A DNA stretch of 49,832 nucleotides from positions 1 through 49,832 of the forward strand of contig NZ_LMUU01000178.1 in the NCBI RefSeq assembly GCF_009765775.1, given 5' to 3'. The DNA is from Beijerinckia sp. L45 (GTDB lineage: Bacteria > Pseudomonadota > Alphaproteobacteria > Rhizobiales > Beijerinckiaceae). This document shows, piece by piece, positions 8,000 to 17,010 of the stretch (the stretch's first letter is position 1; every line of letters starts with the position of its first letter). The translations under genes and the position numbers were made by a program. The notes beneath the pieces are model-generated. The model was not told where the DNA came from. It ran no database searches and was given only the letters and a program-made list of their open reading frames with translations.

Positions 8000-9244
8000 T
8001 TACTGGTAGCCCTTGGGAAAGGGGTTCGGTTCGATCAGCTCGGAGGTGTAGACGATCTCGAACTGGCCATCGAGCTTGGCGCGGGCGACCCGCGACTTCG
8101 ACCAAAGGTGATGGTTCGGATGGATCTTCACCTCGCCTTCCGGCGCGGCCATCGTGATGCCCGGCGAGGCCGCGGCGATCTTGTCGATGTCGAAGCTGCC
8201 GGCCTTTTCGCAAGCGGCCTTCCACAGGAACGGCGACTCGTAAGCGGCCTGCTGCGGATCACCGATGACGGCATCGGCGCCCCACATTTTCTTGTAAGCG
8301 GCGACGAAGGTCTTGTTCTCCGGCGTATCGATCGACTGGAAATACTTCATGCAGGTATAGGCGCCGGCGATGTTTTCCGCGCCGATGCCTTTGGTCTCGT
8401 CTTCGGTCACGGCAAGTGCGATGAGCAGCTGCTTCGAGAGGTCGATGCCCGCGGCCTTCATCTGCTTGTAGAGCGAAACGTTGGAACCGCCGACCACCGT
8501 CGAGAAGATCACGTCCGGCTTCTTCAGCTTGATCTTGTTGATGACCGACGCGAACTGCGTCGAGCCGAGCGGGAAGTAGTCTTCGCCGACGACACTGCCG
8601 CCGAGCGCGGTCTCGATATGCTTGCGGGCGATCTTGTTCGACGTGCGCGGCCAAATGTAGTCCGAGCCGATGAAGTAAAAGGTCTTGGCGTGCTTTTCCT
8701 TGCCGAGCCAGTTGAGCACGGCGAGCGTCTGCTGCGTGGCTTCCTGGCCGGTATAGATGACGTTCTTCGACTGTTCGAGGCCCTCGTAGAAGGTCGGGTA
8801 GTACAGCATGCCATTGTACTGCTCGAACACAGGCAACACGGCCTTGCGCGACGCGGAGGTGAAGCAGCCATAGACGCTGGCGCACTTGTCGACGACGAGA
8901 AGCTTCTTCGCCTTCTCGGCGAAGGTCGGCCAATCGCTGGCGCCGTCTTCCTGGATGATCTTGATCTGACGGCCGAGCACGCCGCCAGCGGCGTTGATCT
9001 GCTCGATCGCGAGCTTCTCGCCTTCGACGGCGCCGATCTCGGAGATCGCCATCGTACCGGTGATGGAATGCAGGATGCCGACGGTGACCGTCGTATCCGT
9101 CACGGCGAGACCCGTCGTGTTGACGGCACTGGTAGCCGCTGCCGCATACGCCCGGGGCGCCATCAAGCCGACGGCGGGAAGCGCGGCCATGCCCTTCAGG
9201 ATCTGGCGGCGGCTTGAATTCAAATCGTTTTTGGAATCAGACAC
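8000..9244 (-). CDS. Urea/short-amide ABC transporter substrate-binding protein, UrtA-like copy 1
   Basis: Periplasmic type-1 binding protein (Peripla_BP_5/6 fold) of 414 residues. The N-terminus carries SSRRQILKGMAALPAVG then an Ala-rich segment, a twin-arginine motif that suggests Tat export of the folded protein. UrtA/FmdD hallmarks are visible: VGILHSITGTMAISE, GGVLGRQIKIIQEDGASDWP and HPNHHLWSKSR. I chose the GTG at 9244 because GGAAG lies just upstream and the N-terminus then matches the second copy; an ATG at 9271 is possible. It directly precedes urtB. The second copy is strongly similar over the full length, so this is a tandem duplication. Confidence 0.9.
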   Translation of the reverse strand: MSDSKNDLNSSRRQILKGMAALPAVGLMAPRAYAAAATSAVNTTGLAVTDTTVTVGILHSITGTMAISEIGAVEGEKLAIEQINAAGGVLGRQIKIIQEDGASDWPTFAEKAKKLLVVDKCASVYGCFTSASRKAVLPVFEQYNGMLYYPTFYEGLEQSKNVIYTGQEATQQTLAVLNWLGKEKHAKTFYFIGSDYIWPRTSNKIARKHIETALGGSVVGEDYFPLGSTQFASVINKIKLKKPDVIFSTVVGGSNVSLYKQMKAAGIDLSKQLLIALAVTEDETKGIGAENIAGAYTCMKYFQSIDTPENKTFVAAYKKMWGADAVIGDPQQAAYESPFLWKAACEKAGSFDIDKIAAASPGITMAAPEGEVKIHPNHHLWSKSRVARAKLDGQFEIVYTSELIEPNPFPKGYQ

Positions 9245-9361
9245 GTCTTTTTCTTCCGACAAGAGAGACATCTGGAATGGCGCGCATCGGCTATAAGGAA
9301 CCGACGCAACAAGCTCGCCGCAGCGACAACTCGGCATCGCATTTTCCGTGCCTAGAAGAGT

Positions 9362-9411
9362 GGCGCGGCGACAACGCCGCCGCGCCTTTCGCGGACGGGC
9401 TTAACGCCCGT
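9362..9411 (-). promoter_or_regulatory. Two adjacent hairpins between the tandem UrtA-like genes
   Basis: On the minus strand the first hairpin is ACGGGC/GCCCGT (9395-9400 with 9406-9411), starting 9 nt past the stop. The second is GGCGCGGCG/CGCCGCGCC (9362-9370 with 9378-9386). Neither has a proper T-tract. They lie in the 175-nt spacer and could stabilise the mRNA of the upstream binding protein or partly terminate transcription. Confidence 0.55.
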
Positions 9412-9419
9412 TCCTGCGA

Positions 9420-10679
9420 CTACTGGTAGCCCTTGGGGAAGGGGTTCGGTTCGATCAGGTCCGGCGTTTCGTAGACGACATCATACTGGCCATCGAGACG
9501 GGCGCGACCGACGCGGGTCTTCGACCAGAGATGATGGTTCGGATGGATACGAACGTAGCCTTCCGGAGCGCCGGTGAACTCGACACCGGCGGACGCCGCC
9601 GCGATCTTGTCGACATCGAAGCTGCCGGCCTTTTCGGCGGTCAGCTTCCACAGCCACGGGCCGAGGTAGGCAGCCTGGGTGACGTCACCGATGACCGTCT
9701 TCTCGCCCCACATCTTCTTGAAGGCCGGCACGAACTTCTCGTTGTTCGGGTTCTTCAAGGACTGGAAGTACTTCATGCAGGCATAAGCGCCGGCGATGTT
9801 CTCGCCACCGATGCCTTCGATCTCGTCCTCGGTGACCGAGATGGTCATCAGGATCTGCTTGTTGAGATCGATACCCGCCGCCTTGAGCTGCTTGTAGAAC
9901 GCGACGTTCGAGCCGCCGACGATCTCGATGTAGATCACGTCAGGCTTCTTCAGCTTGATCTTGTTGATGACCGAGTTGAACTGCGTGTGGCCGAGCGGGA
10001 AATAATCTTCGCCGACGACCGTCTGCTTCAGATGCTCTTCGATGTGCTTGCGCGCGATCTTGTTCGAGGTGCGCGGCCAGATGTAGTCGGAGCCGATGAG
10101 ATAGTAGGTCTTGGCCTTCTTCTCCTTGTCGACCCAGTTCAGGCCGGCAATGATCTGCTGGGTCGCTTCCTGACCGGTGTAGATCACGTTCTTCGACTGC
10201 TCGAGACCTTCGTAGAAGGTTGGGTAGTAAAGCATGCCGTTGTACTGCTCGAACACCGGCAGCACGGCCTTGCGCGACGCCGAGGTCCAGCAGCCGAAGA
10301 CGGCGGCGCACTTGTCGTTGACGAGAAGCTTCTTGGCCTTCTCGGCAAACGTCGGCCAATCGCTGGCGCCATCTTCCTGGATGATCTTGATCTGCCGGCC
10401 AAGAACACCGCCAGCGGCGTTGATCTGCGAGATGGCGAGCTTTTCGGCTTCGACCGAACCGGTTTCCGAGATGGCCATCGTGCCGGTCACGGAGTGCAGA
10501 ATGCCGACGGTGACGGTGTCATCCGTCACGGCGAGGCCGGTCGTGTCGACGGCGCTGGTCGCTGCGGCTGCGAAGGCGCTCGGCGCCATCATGCCGGCGG
10601 CGGGAAGAGCGGCCATGCTCTTGAGAATCTGGCGGCGGAGAAGGTTCTTCGGACCGTCGTGTTCGTCGTTACTGGACAT
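9420..10679 (-). CDS. Urea/short-amide ABC transporter substrate-binding protein, UrtA-like copy 2
   Basis: Paralog of the following gene, 419 residues from the ATG at 10679, which has GGGGGA upstream. It has the same layout: a twin-arginine leader LLRRQILKSMAALPAAG, an Ala-rich cleavage region, then a UrtA/FmdD-like domain with VGILHSVTGTMAISE, DYIWPRTSNKIARKH and HPNHHLWSKTR. Differences cluster in the second lobe (for example IVGGSNVAFYKQ against VVGGSNVSLYKQ, and PWLWKLTAEKAG against PFLWKACAEKAG), so ligand range may have diverged. It is the first transporter gene, and the 337-nt region upstream probably carries the operon promoter. Confidence 0.9.
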   Translation of the reverse strand: MSSNDEHDGPKNLLRRQILKSMAALPAAGMMAPSAFAAAATSAVDTTGLAVTDDTVTVGILHSVTGTMAISETGSVEAEKLAISQINAAGGVLGRQIKIIQEDGASDWPTFAEKAKKLLVNDKCAAVFGCWTSASRKAVLPVFEQYNGMLYYPTFYEGLEQSKNVIYTGQEATQQIIAGLNWVDKEKKAKTYYLIGSDYIWPRTSNKIARKHIEEHLKQTVVGEDYFPLGHTQFNSVINKIKLKKPDVIYIEIVGGSNVAFYKQLKAAGIDLNKQILMTISVTEDEIEGIGGENIAGAYACMKYFQSLKNPNNEKFVPAFKKMWGEKTVIGDVTQAAYLGPWLWKLTAEKAGSFDVDKIAAASAGVEFTGAPEGYVRIHPNHHLWSKTRVGRARLDGQYDVVYETPDLIEPNPFPKGYQ

Positions 10680-11016
10680 TAAAATCCCCCAGCTGAAGCA
10701 CCCGTATGGCGTGCTTGGCGTCGCTGCCGGGGCACCATCGCAAGGAATGCGGCAGCGCAATATACGTAGGATTGCGTATAGAAAACGAGGGGTTAGAGCG
10801 CGCGCCTGTTATTTAGCGCCAGTGCTCAACATAGCAGCTTTGCCTGCCTTTGACGGGGCACGACCTCCGTTTGATACCCATCAAAACGAGAGATCGCCAA
10901 ACGGTGCAACACCCCGTTCGCGCGACCCCAGGTTGCAAGCGCCGGCTGTGCAGAGGCTGCAATGCGTTACGGCGGCGTCAAACCTTCAAGGGGCGCTGCG
11001 GCCATCGAATGGCGGC
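10680..11016 (-). promoter_or_regulatory. Likely promoter region of the amide importer operon
   Basis: A 337-nt stretch without a convincing gene separates UreE from the first binding-protein gene. Two palindromes stand out: TATACG-N8-CGTATA (10761-10766 with 10775-10780), about 80 nt upstream of the ATG, and TTTGATACCCATCAAA (10870-10885), a 6-bp stem around four bases. Both have the size of repressor or activator operators, though the second could instead be a hairpin after ureE. I searched for a sigma-54 -24/-12 pair and NtrC boxes by eye and found no good match. Confidence 0.4.
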
Positions 11017-11475
11017 TTATGCGTCCTTGGTGCCCTCTTCCGCAACGACTTTGCCGGCGTCGATCAGCCCCTTGAGCCGCGCGTGATAGCTCTCGGCGGG
11101 GCCTTCCATCGCGACGAGCAGGGTCGGCCCGTCGAAGCGCACCCGCCAATGCAGATTGCCGGCGCTGTAGCCGAGCTCCACTGCGGCTGCGGCATCGCGT
11201 GGCACGAAGCGCAGCCACTTAGGAGTCGTGACGCGCACGACCAGCGCATCGTCGGGTTCGAGCACGAGGACGGCGCCATCAAAGAGGGACTGATCGCGCG
11301 GCAGCGCAAGGGCGACATCGGCGCCACGCGTGGTCGTTGCGCGGAAGCGCCGGCGTTCGATCGCCGCGCTCTCGATCACCAGCGTATCAACGGCATCGCG
11401 GTGTTCGAGCCGATGCAGGGGCTCTGCGATTCCATCATCGTGACGGCCTCCAAGGACCCGGTCGATGAGGCGCAT
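11017..11475 (-). CDS. ureE: UreE-like urease accessory (nickel chaperone) protein
   Basis: 152-residue protein with the two-domain UreE plan. An N-terminal beta domain ends in DVALALPRDQSLFDGAVLVLEPDDALVVRV, and the C-terminal ferredoxin-like domain carries the conserved GNLHW motif (GNRH in most UreE), whose His is the nickel ligand at the dimer interface. It lacks the His-rich tail of enterobacterial UreE. No urease subunit or other accessory gene is in the window, so it is an orphan here, between amiE (95 nt upstream) and the transporter. It may serve a urease encoded elsewhere, consistent with a urea-capable importer. Confidence 0.75.
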   Translation of the reverse strand: MRLIDRVLGGRHDDGIAEPLHRLEHRDAVDTLVIESAAIERRRFRATTTRGADVALALPRDQSLFDGAVLVLEPDDALVVRVTTPKWLRFVPRDAAAAVELGYSAGNLHWRVRFDGPTLLVAMEGPAESYHARLKGLIDAGKVVAEEGTKDA

Positions 11476-11569
11476 GTATGGAGGCCTTTCTCAATGCCGA
11501 TGCCGGCCGGAGGACCCGGCCGGCAATCATACTCAACTATCGGACTTACACCGAGTTCGCCGCGCGGGA

Positions 11570-12716
<1,147 letters not shown>

Positions 12717-12809
12717 TTACTGCTCGACCGCCTCTAGCAAGGAGGACACCAGGATCAAAAACAACACGCAAGCGTGACTCGTGGCTTCTTGTCATGCAAC
12801 GCCGCCGGC

Positions 12810-13121
12810 CTACAGCTTGAGTGCCTCGCGCAGCACCCGCATCATATCGGCGTTGGCAGCCTCACGCGTCCCGGTCTTGCTGGCATACAGGCTAGCGGCT
12901 GCGACATGCTGCTCGACGATCAAGACCGCGACCTGTCGCAGGGCCGCGACGGCGGCTTTGATCTGTTGCAGTTCGTCTGCACAATAGCGATCCGCCTCGA
13001 TCATCGCCTTCAACCCGCGCACCTGACCCTCGACGCGGTTGAGTCGGTGGATCAGCGGCTTCTTCTCCTCGTCGCTGCGATGCAGATAGATCTTGCCGTC
13101 TTCAATTTTGGACGTCTTCAT
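12810..13121 (-). CDS. CsoR/RcnR/FrmR-family transcriptional repressor
   Basis: 103-residue all-helical DNA-binding repressor (DUF156 family) from the ATG at 13121. The family core HRLNRVEGQVRGLKAMIEADRYCADELQQI is visible. Metal or thiol ligands are Cys47 and His72, but the third CsoR ligand (Cys four residues after His) is Ala76. A Cys-His pair without the last Cys is closer to FrmR-type formaldehyde sensors than to copper-sensing CsoR. It is the most upstream gene of the minus-strand amide cluster, 129 nt before amiE, so it may sense an aldehyde or metal and control part of it; that link is inferred. Confidence 0.8.
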   Translation of the reverse strand: MKTSKIEDGKIYLHRSDEEKKPLIHRLNRVEGQVRGLKAMIEADRYCADELQQIKAAVAALRQVAVLIVEQHVAAASLYASKTGTREAANADMMRVLREALKL

Positions 13122-13328
13122 TCGCCAGCCTTTTGCCTTGCGGTCCCATCTTCGTACAGAGTGATAAATCGCTTGGCGAGCGGTGAACCGCGGCACGACG
13201 GCTTCTCAGAGAGTCGGGCGCGCGGGAATTCGCTGGCCCAGGCCCCGTCTCGGCGAGCCGGCTACGATAGACCGGGGCCGAATTCGTGTTAGGTGGGATC
13301 GTGGAATCAGCCACTTAGAAGATGGGCG

Positions 13329-13784
13329 ATGACCTTTTCCAAAACGTTTACCCAATTTGCCAGCTTCGTTGCCAAGACCACGGGCCGTCCCGTCACCTTC
13401 GTTCTAAGCGTGACCACGATCGCCGTGTGGGCGCTTTCGGGTCCGATCTTTCACTTTTCCGACACCTGGCAGTTGGTGATCAACACCGGGACGACGATCA
13501 TCACCTTCCTCCAGGTCTTCCTGATCCAGAATACGCAAAACCGCGACGGCGCTGCGATACAGGCTAAACTCGACGAGCTCATCCGAGTCAGCGCCGCGCA
13601 GAACCAATACATCGGGATCGAACAATTGACGGAGGAAGAGATGGTCGCGCTCCGTTCTTGCGAAGGCGACGAAACCCGGGCCGGGCGTCTGGCCGCGGCG
13701 CTGGCCGCCGCCGACGAAGCCGAAACCCTCGCAAACAAGCGCGCCACGGAAGCGGCCGCCACAGCGAAAGGCCAGTATTCCTAA
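13329..13784 (+). CDS. Low-affinity iron permease family membrane protein
   Basis: 151-residue small membrane protein. Two hydrophobic segments (about residues 20-40, VTFVLSVTTIAVWALSG, and 50-70, INTGTTIITFLQVFLIQ) are followed by the family motif QNTQNRDGAAIQAKLDEL and a charged, Ala-rich helical tail. This matches the low-affinity iron permease (Fet4-like) domain family; transport activity of bacterial members is largely unproven. The start at 13329 precedes the first membrane segment; an upstream in-frame start at 13293 adds 12 residues. It stands alone and ends at a strong terminator. Confidence 0.75.
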   Translation: MTFSKTFTQFASFVAKTTGRPVTFVLSVTTIAVWALSGPIFHFSDTWQLVINTGTTIITFLQVFLIQNTQNRDGAAIQAKLDELIRVSAAQNQYIGIEQLTEEEMVALRSCEGDETRAGRLAAALAAADEAETLANKRATEAAATAKGQYS

Positions 13785-13827
13785 CCGCGGTCCGACGCCG
13801 TCAGACCCGAGCGACGCCTGAACGCAA

Positions 13828-13854
13828 AAGGCCGGCAGAACGTCTGCCGGCCTT
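13828..13854. terminator. Bidirectional terminator between convergent genes
   Basis: Perfect 12-bp stem AAGGCCGGCAGA (13828-13839) with TCTGCCGGCCTT (13843-13854) and a 3-nt loop. On the plus strand it is followed by CTTGTG; on the minus strand by TTGCG. It lies between a plus gene ending at 13784 and a minus gene ending at 13878, so it can serve both. Confidence 0.85.
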
Positions 13855-13877
13855 CTTGTGATTCTATTCAGTAGCGC

Positions 13878-14114
13878 TTAGCGATCCTGGTCGACGGCGG
13901 CTTCCCCGCGATCGTGCGCGACCGACCGGCCCTGACGCGGGGCGACACCGAAGGCGTTCAGCTGGTTCGCGGTCACATCGACCGGCGCCTCGAGCGCGCG
14001 GATGTCCGTGTTCGGCGGCGTGAAACCCTGCGCGTTGGCTACGCCGGCGCCGAGAGCAAGCAACGCAACGGCGGCAACGGCGACGATTTTCGAATTGGTT
14101 TGAAAGGTCTTCAT
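13878..14114 (-). CDS. Small secreted hypothetical protein
   Basis: 78-residue protein with a clear signal peptide: MKTFQTNSK, then a hydrophobic stretch IVAVAAVALLALGAGV ending in ANA-QG. The mature part, about 50 residues, is polar and contains no cysteine or recognised domain. The ATG at 14114 is chosen because it puts the basic and hydrophobic parts at the N-terminus; the longer frame to 14177 would bury them. Monocistronic, facing the shared terminator. I do not recognise a family. Confidence 0.6.
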   Translation of the reverse strand: MKTFQTNSKIVAVAAVALLALGAGVANAQGFTPPNTDIRALEAPVDVTANQLNAFGVAPRQGRSVAHDRGEAAVDQDR

Positions 14115-14349
14115 GGCGGCATCCAATGTCTGTGTTTCTTCGATGGACGGAAGATGACCTTTTGCGCGCCCAGGCAACAGACAGAAAAATCGGTTTGTAC
14201 CTTTCCGATATACGGAATGATCAACAGATTATGAACAAGCTACCTTCCGCCAAAAGGACGATTGCATATGCCAACGGCACCATTCTTGCTTGCCGGAGCG
14301 TGATGGAAGACACACGGCACGTGCCCGGTTCACTTTCCGCGTGGCCCGC

Positions 14350-14871
14350 ATGACTGGCGAGGCCGATCCGCTCATCGTTACAGCAGCCTTCGACCACGCT
14401 ACGGCGACAGAGTTTCAGACACTCCGCGACCGACATTTTCCGCCGCGGATCAATATTGTCCCTGCGCACCTCACCCTGTTCCATTCCTTGCCCGGCGCGG
14501 AGCTCGCGGCGGTGACCGCGCGGCTCGCCGCGATGGGCCATACGGAGGGGGAGATCGCCTACAGAGCCGACGGCCTGCGCTTCTCGGGACGTGGCGTCGC
14601 CCTATCGATCGCGGCACCGCGACTCGTCCTGCTCCGGAATACGCTGGCCTTCGACTGGCGGGCGTGGCTTACGAATCAGGACCAGCAGCCATTCCGGCCG
14701 CACGTCACCATTCAGAACAAGGTCGATCCCGTTGCCGCCCGCGCCCTCCATGCGCGGCTCGATGCGGCGCCACCGGAGATCCGCGGCAGGATCGTAGGCT
14801 TGGACCTCTGGCATTACCGCGGCGGACCGTGGGAACGGGTCGCTCGCCACGCCTTCGCAGAAGATGCTTGA
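14350..14871 (+). CDS. 2'-5' RNA ligase / 2H phosphoesterase family protein
   Basis: 173-residue cytosolic protein with the two HxT motifs of the 2H phosphoesterase superfamily: H40-L-T42 in AHLTLFHS and H118-V-T120 in PHVTIQNK, spaced about 78 residues as expected. Members open 2',3'-cyclic phosphates or act on 2'-5' linkages in RNA; the physiological substrate here is unknown. The start at 14350 places the first strand (PLIVTAAFD) at the N-terminus; an ATG at 14290 adds 20 basic residues. Neighbours are small, unrelated genes. Confidence 0.8.
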   Translation: MTGEADPLIVTAAFDHATATEFQTLRDRHFPPRINIVPAHLTLFHSLPGAELAAVTARLAAMGHTEGEIAYRADGLRFSGRGVALSIAAPRLVLLRNTLAFDWRAWLTNQDQQPFRPHVTIQNKVDPVAARALHARLDAAPPEIRGRIVGLDLWHYRGGPWERVARHAFAEDA

Positions 14872-14945
14872 CGCTGCCACAGAACCTAACGGGACGGTAA
14901 CACACGCGCCTCAGTCTGGTCTTTCATGCGACGACCAGAGGCATC

Positions 14946-15161
14946 ATGCAGATGACCGCACGAGAACAGAAGGTACTTGACCAAACCATCGAGATTGTTC
15001 TCGATCGCGGATCGGCAATCATCGCGGAACGCCATGATATCCTCACGCGCATGATCGAAGATGATATTGCGGAGTCGGAGCGCGAGGCGCTGGCGCAACG
15101 CTTCCTTCATCTCGGCATCCAGTGGCATCTGCTGACGGCCACGGGCCAAACCAAGCATTAG
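14946..15161 (+). CDS. Small hypothetical helical protein
   Basis: 71 residues, MQMTAREQKVLDQTIEIVLD and onward: charged, amphipathic and predicted mostly helical, with no signal or membrane segment. A second ATG two codons in is equally possible. It lies 9 nt upstream of another short gene on the same strand, which suggests a two-gene operon. The reverse-strand frame over the same bases is more basic and less protein-like. No family recognised. Confidence 0.5.
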   Translation: MQMTAREQKVLDQTIEIVLDRGSAIIAERHDILTRMIEDDIAESEREALAQRFLHLGIQWHLLTATGQTKH

Positions 15162-15170
15162 GCGGACGCT

Positions 15171-15344
15171 ATGATCCCCTTCACCGATGCGCTGCCGCCG
15201 CCTCCCCCGATGGACATCGTGATTCCCTACCACGTATTCCAAGGCTTTCTGGCGCTACAGATGCTGGCGATCCTCATGCTCCTCAGCGTCGCGCTCTATC
15301 ACAACCACACCGGATTTAGGGGCGACCCGAAACGGAAACCGTAG
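15171..15344 (+). CDS. Very short predicted membrane protein (57 aa)
   Basis: A 57-codon gene: MIPFTDALPPPPPMDIVIPY, then a hydrophobic span HVFQGFLALQMLAILMLLSVALY, then a basic tail ending DPKRKP. The single membrane helix and the positive-inside tail suggest an inner-membrane peptide with its N-terminus outside. A GGCGGA element lies 4-5 nt before the ATG. It follows the preceding small gene by 9 nt. No family recognised; real-gene status rests on the membrane-like composition and the operon spacing. Confidence 0.45.
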   Translation: MIPFTDALPPPPPMDIVIPYHVFQGFLALQMLAILMLLSVALYHNHTGFRGDPKRKP

Positions 15345-15393
15345 CCCGCTTCGTCGCAGAACACGGACGAAGGATTTGGCAACGACGTGAGCC

Positions 15394-16866
15394 TTACGTC
15401 CCGCAAAAGGTCTGGAACACGCGCTGGTCGGCAGGCGGCGGCTCGGCAAAGGCCCTCAGTTTCGGTTGATCGTCGAAGGGTCGGGACAAGACCTGCATCA
15501 GGGCCTCGAACGGCGCGAAGTCCTGTCGCGTGACGGCGGCCTCGATGGCCGCCTCGACGCGGTGGTTGCGCGGGATGAAAAGCGGATTGACCCGGCGCAT
15601 CGCCCCGGCGCGCCCAGCATCGTGCTGCGGCTCCTCGGTCAGACGCACGCGCCACGCCTCGGCCCAGCGGTCGAAAGCCTGCGGGTCGATGAACTGGTCG
15701 CGCGCCGGAGTGGCGTCGCCGTCAAGCGCATCGCTCAGATGGCGAAACGTCAGCGTGAAGTCCGCCGAATTGGCCGCCATGCAATCGAGAAGATTTTGCA
15801 CCAGGGCAAGGTCGTTCGGCAACGCCGTCATCAGGCCGAGCTTCGACCGCATTCCCGCGAGAAAGGCCGTCTCGTAGTAATCGGGAAAAGCGCCCAGTGC
15901 GGCATTGGCTTGCGCGATGGACGTCTGTTGATCAGCGTCGAGGAGCGGCAGCAGGCTTTCGGCCAGCCTCACCAGGTTCCAATGCGTGATGCCCGGCTGA
16001 TTCTGGTAGGCGTAGCGTCCCTGGCGGTCGATCGAACTGAACACGGTCGCGGGATCATAAGCGTCCATGAAGGCGCAGGGGCCGTAGTCGATGGTTTCGC
16101 CTGACACCGCCGAGTTGTCGGTGTTCATGACGCCGTGGATGAAGCCAACCAGCATCCAACGCGCCACGAGATCCGCCTGCCGCGCGATGACGCCGTCGAT
16201 CAAAGCGCGATACGGGTTTGAAGCCCCCGCGGCGTCGGGATAATGCCGGGCGATCACGTGGTCCGCCAGCTGCCGCAACGCTTCGACATCGCCGCGCGCG
16301 GCCAGAAACTGGAACGTGCCGACGCGGATGTGGCTCGCCGCGACGCGGGTGAGGATGGCGCCAGGCAAGGCCGTCTCGCGCTGGACGCGATCGCCTGTGG
16401 TCACCGCCGCCAAGGCCCGCGTCGTCGGGATGCCGAGCGCGGCCATGGCTTCGCTGATGATATATTCCCGCAGCACCGGGCCGAGCGCGGCCCGTCCGTC
16501 GCCGCGGCGCGAGAAGACGGTGGGGCCGGAACCCTTCAGCTGGATGTCGCGGCGCGCACCGCTACGATCGACGACTTCGCCGAGCAGGATCGCGCGGCCG
16601 TCGCCAAGCTGGGGCGTGAAATTGCCGAACTGGTGCCCGGCATAGGCCGTCGCGATCGGTTCGGCGCCAACCGGCACGCTGTTCCCCGCCAGGACAGCAA
16701 GACCATCCGCCGTCGTCAAACTATCGGCATCGATCGCCAGCTCGTAAGCCAAGGCCCGGTTGACGGCGATAAGGTGTGGCGCCGACACCGGAGTCGGCAG
16801 CACGCGGTCATGGAAGGGGCCGCGGAGCCTGGCGTAGCTGTTGTCGAACGGAATGTGGATGGCCAT
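15394..16866 (-). CDS. selO: Protein adenylyltransferase SelO (YdiU/UPF0061)
   Basis: 490-residue pseudokinase-fold enzyme that transfers AMP to Ser/Thr/Tyr hydroxyls of proteins, linked to redox stress in the family. Hallmarks in order: [42 protein letters not shown], the helical [31 protein letters not shown] and [14 protein letters not shown]. The C-terminus is FCGT with Cys488 at the position of the selenocysteine in eukaryotic SelO. The start at 16866 gives the usual [14 protein letters not shown]; the frame extends upstream without similarity. Divergent from the 2-hydroxyacid dehydrogenase gene across 144 nt. Confidence 0.95.
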   Translation of the reverse strand: MAIHIPFDNSYARLRGPFHDRVLPTPVSAPHLIAVNRALAYELAIDADSLTTADGLAVLAGNSVPVGAEPIATAYAGHQFGNFTPQLGDGRAILLGEVVDRSGARRDIQLKGSGPTVFSRRGDGRAALGPVLREYIISEAMAALGIPTTRALAAVTTGDRVQRETALPGAILTRVAASHIRVGTFQFLAARGDVEALRQLADHVIARHYPDAAGASNPYRALIDGVIARQADLVARWMLVGFIHGVMNTDNSAVSGETIDYGPCAFMDAYDPATVFSSIDRQGRYAYQNQPGITHWNLVRLAESLLPLLDADQQTSIAQANAALGAFPDYYETAFLAGMRSKLGLMTALPNDLALVQNLLDCMAANSADFTLTFRHLSDALDGDATPARDQFIDPQAFDRWAEAWRVRLTEEPQHDAGRAGAMRRVNPLFIPRNHRVEAAIEAAVTRQDFAPFEALMQVLSRPFDDQPKLRAFAEPPPADQRVFQTFCGT

Positions 16867-17010
16867 GCGGGTTCTGCAACCTTGCCGAATTCGAGGCGCG
16901 CCGTAACCTCTCAGGTTCAAAAGGCGCTTGCATCTTTGACAGTCAACGTCGAAGGGATCGCCGAAGCAGGGAACCGCCCTGCCCGATCGAGACACCGGGA
17001 CCCGGAAAGC

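Noticed and set aside
16243-17010. N-terminal extension of the 2-hydroxyacid dehydrogenase frame
   Set aside because: The extension is antisense to SelO and has no similarity to the family; the ATG at 17011 has a ribosome site and gives the normal length.
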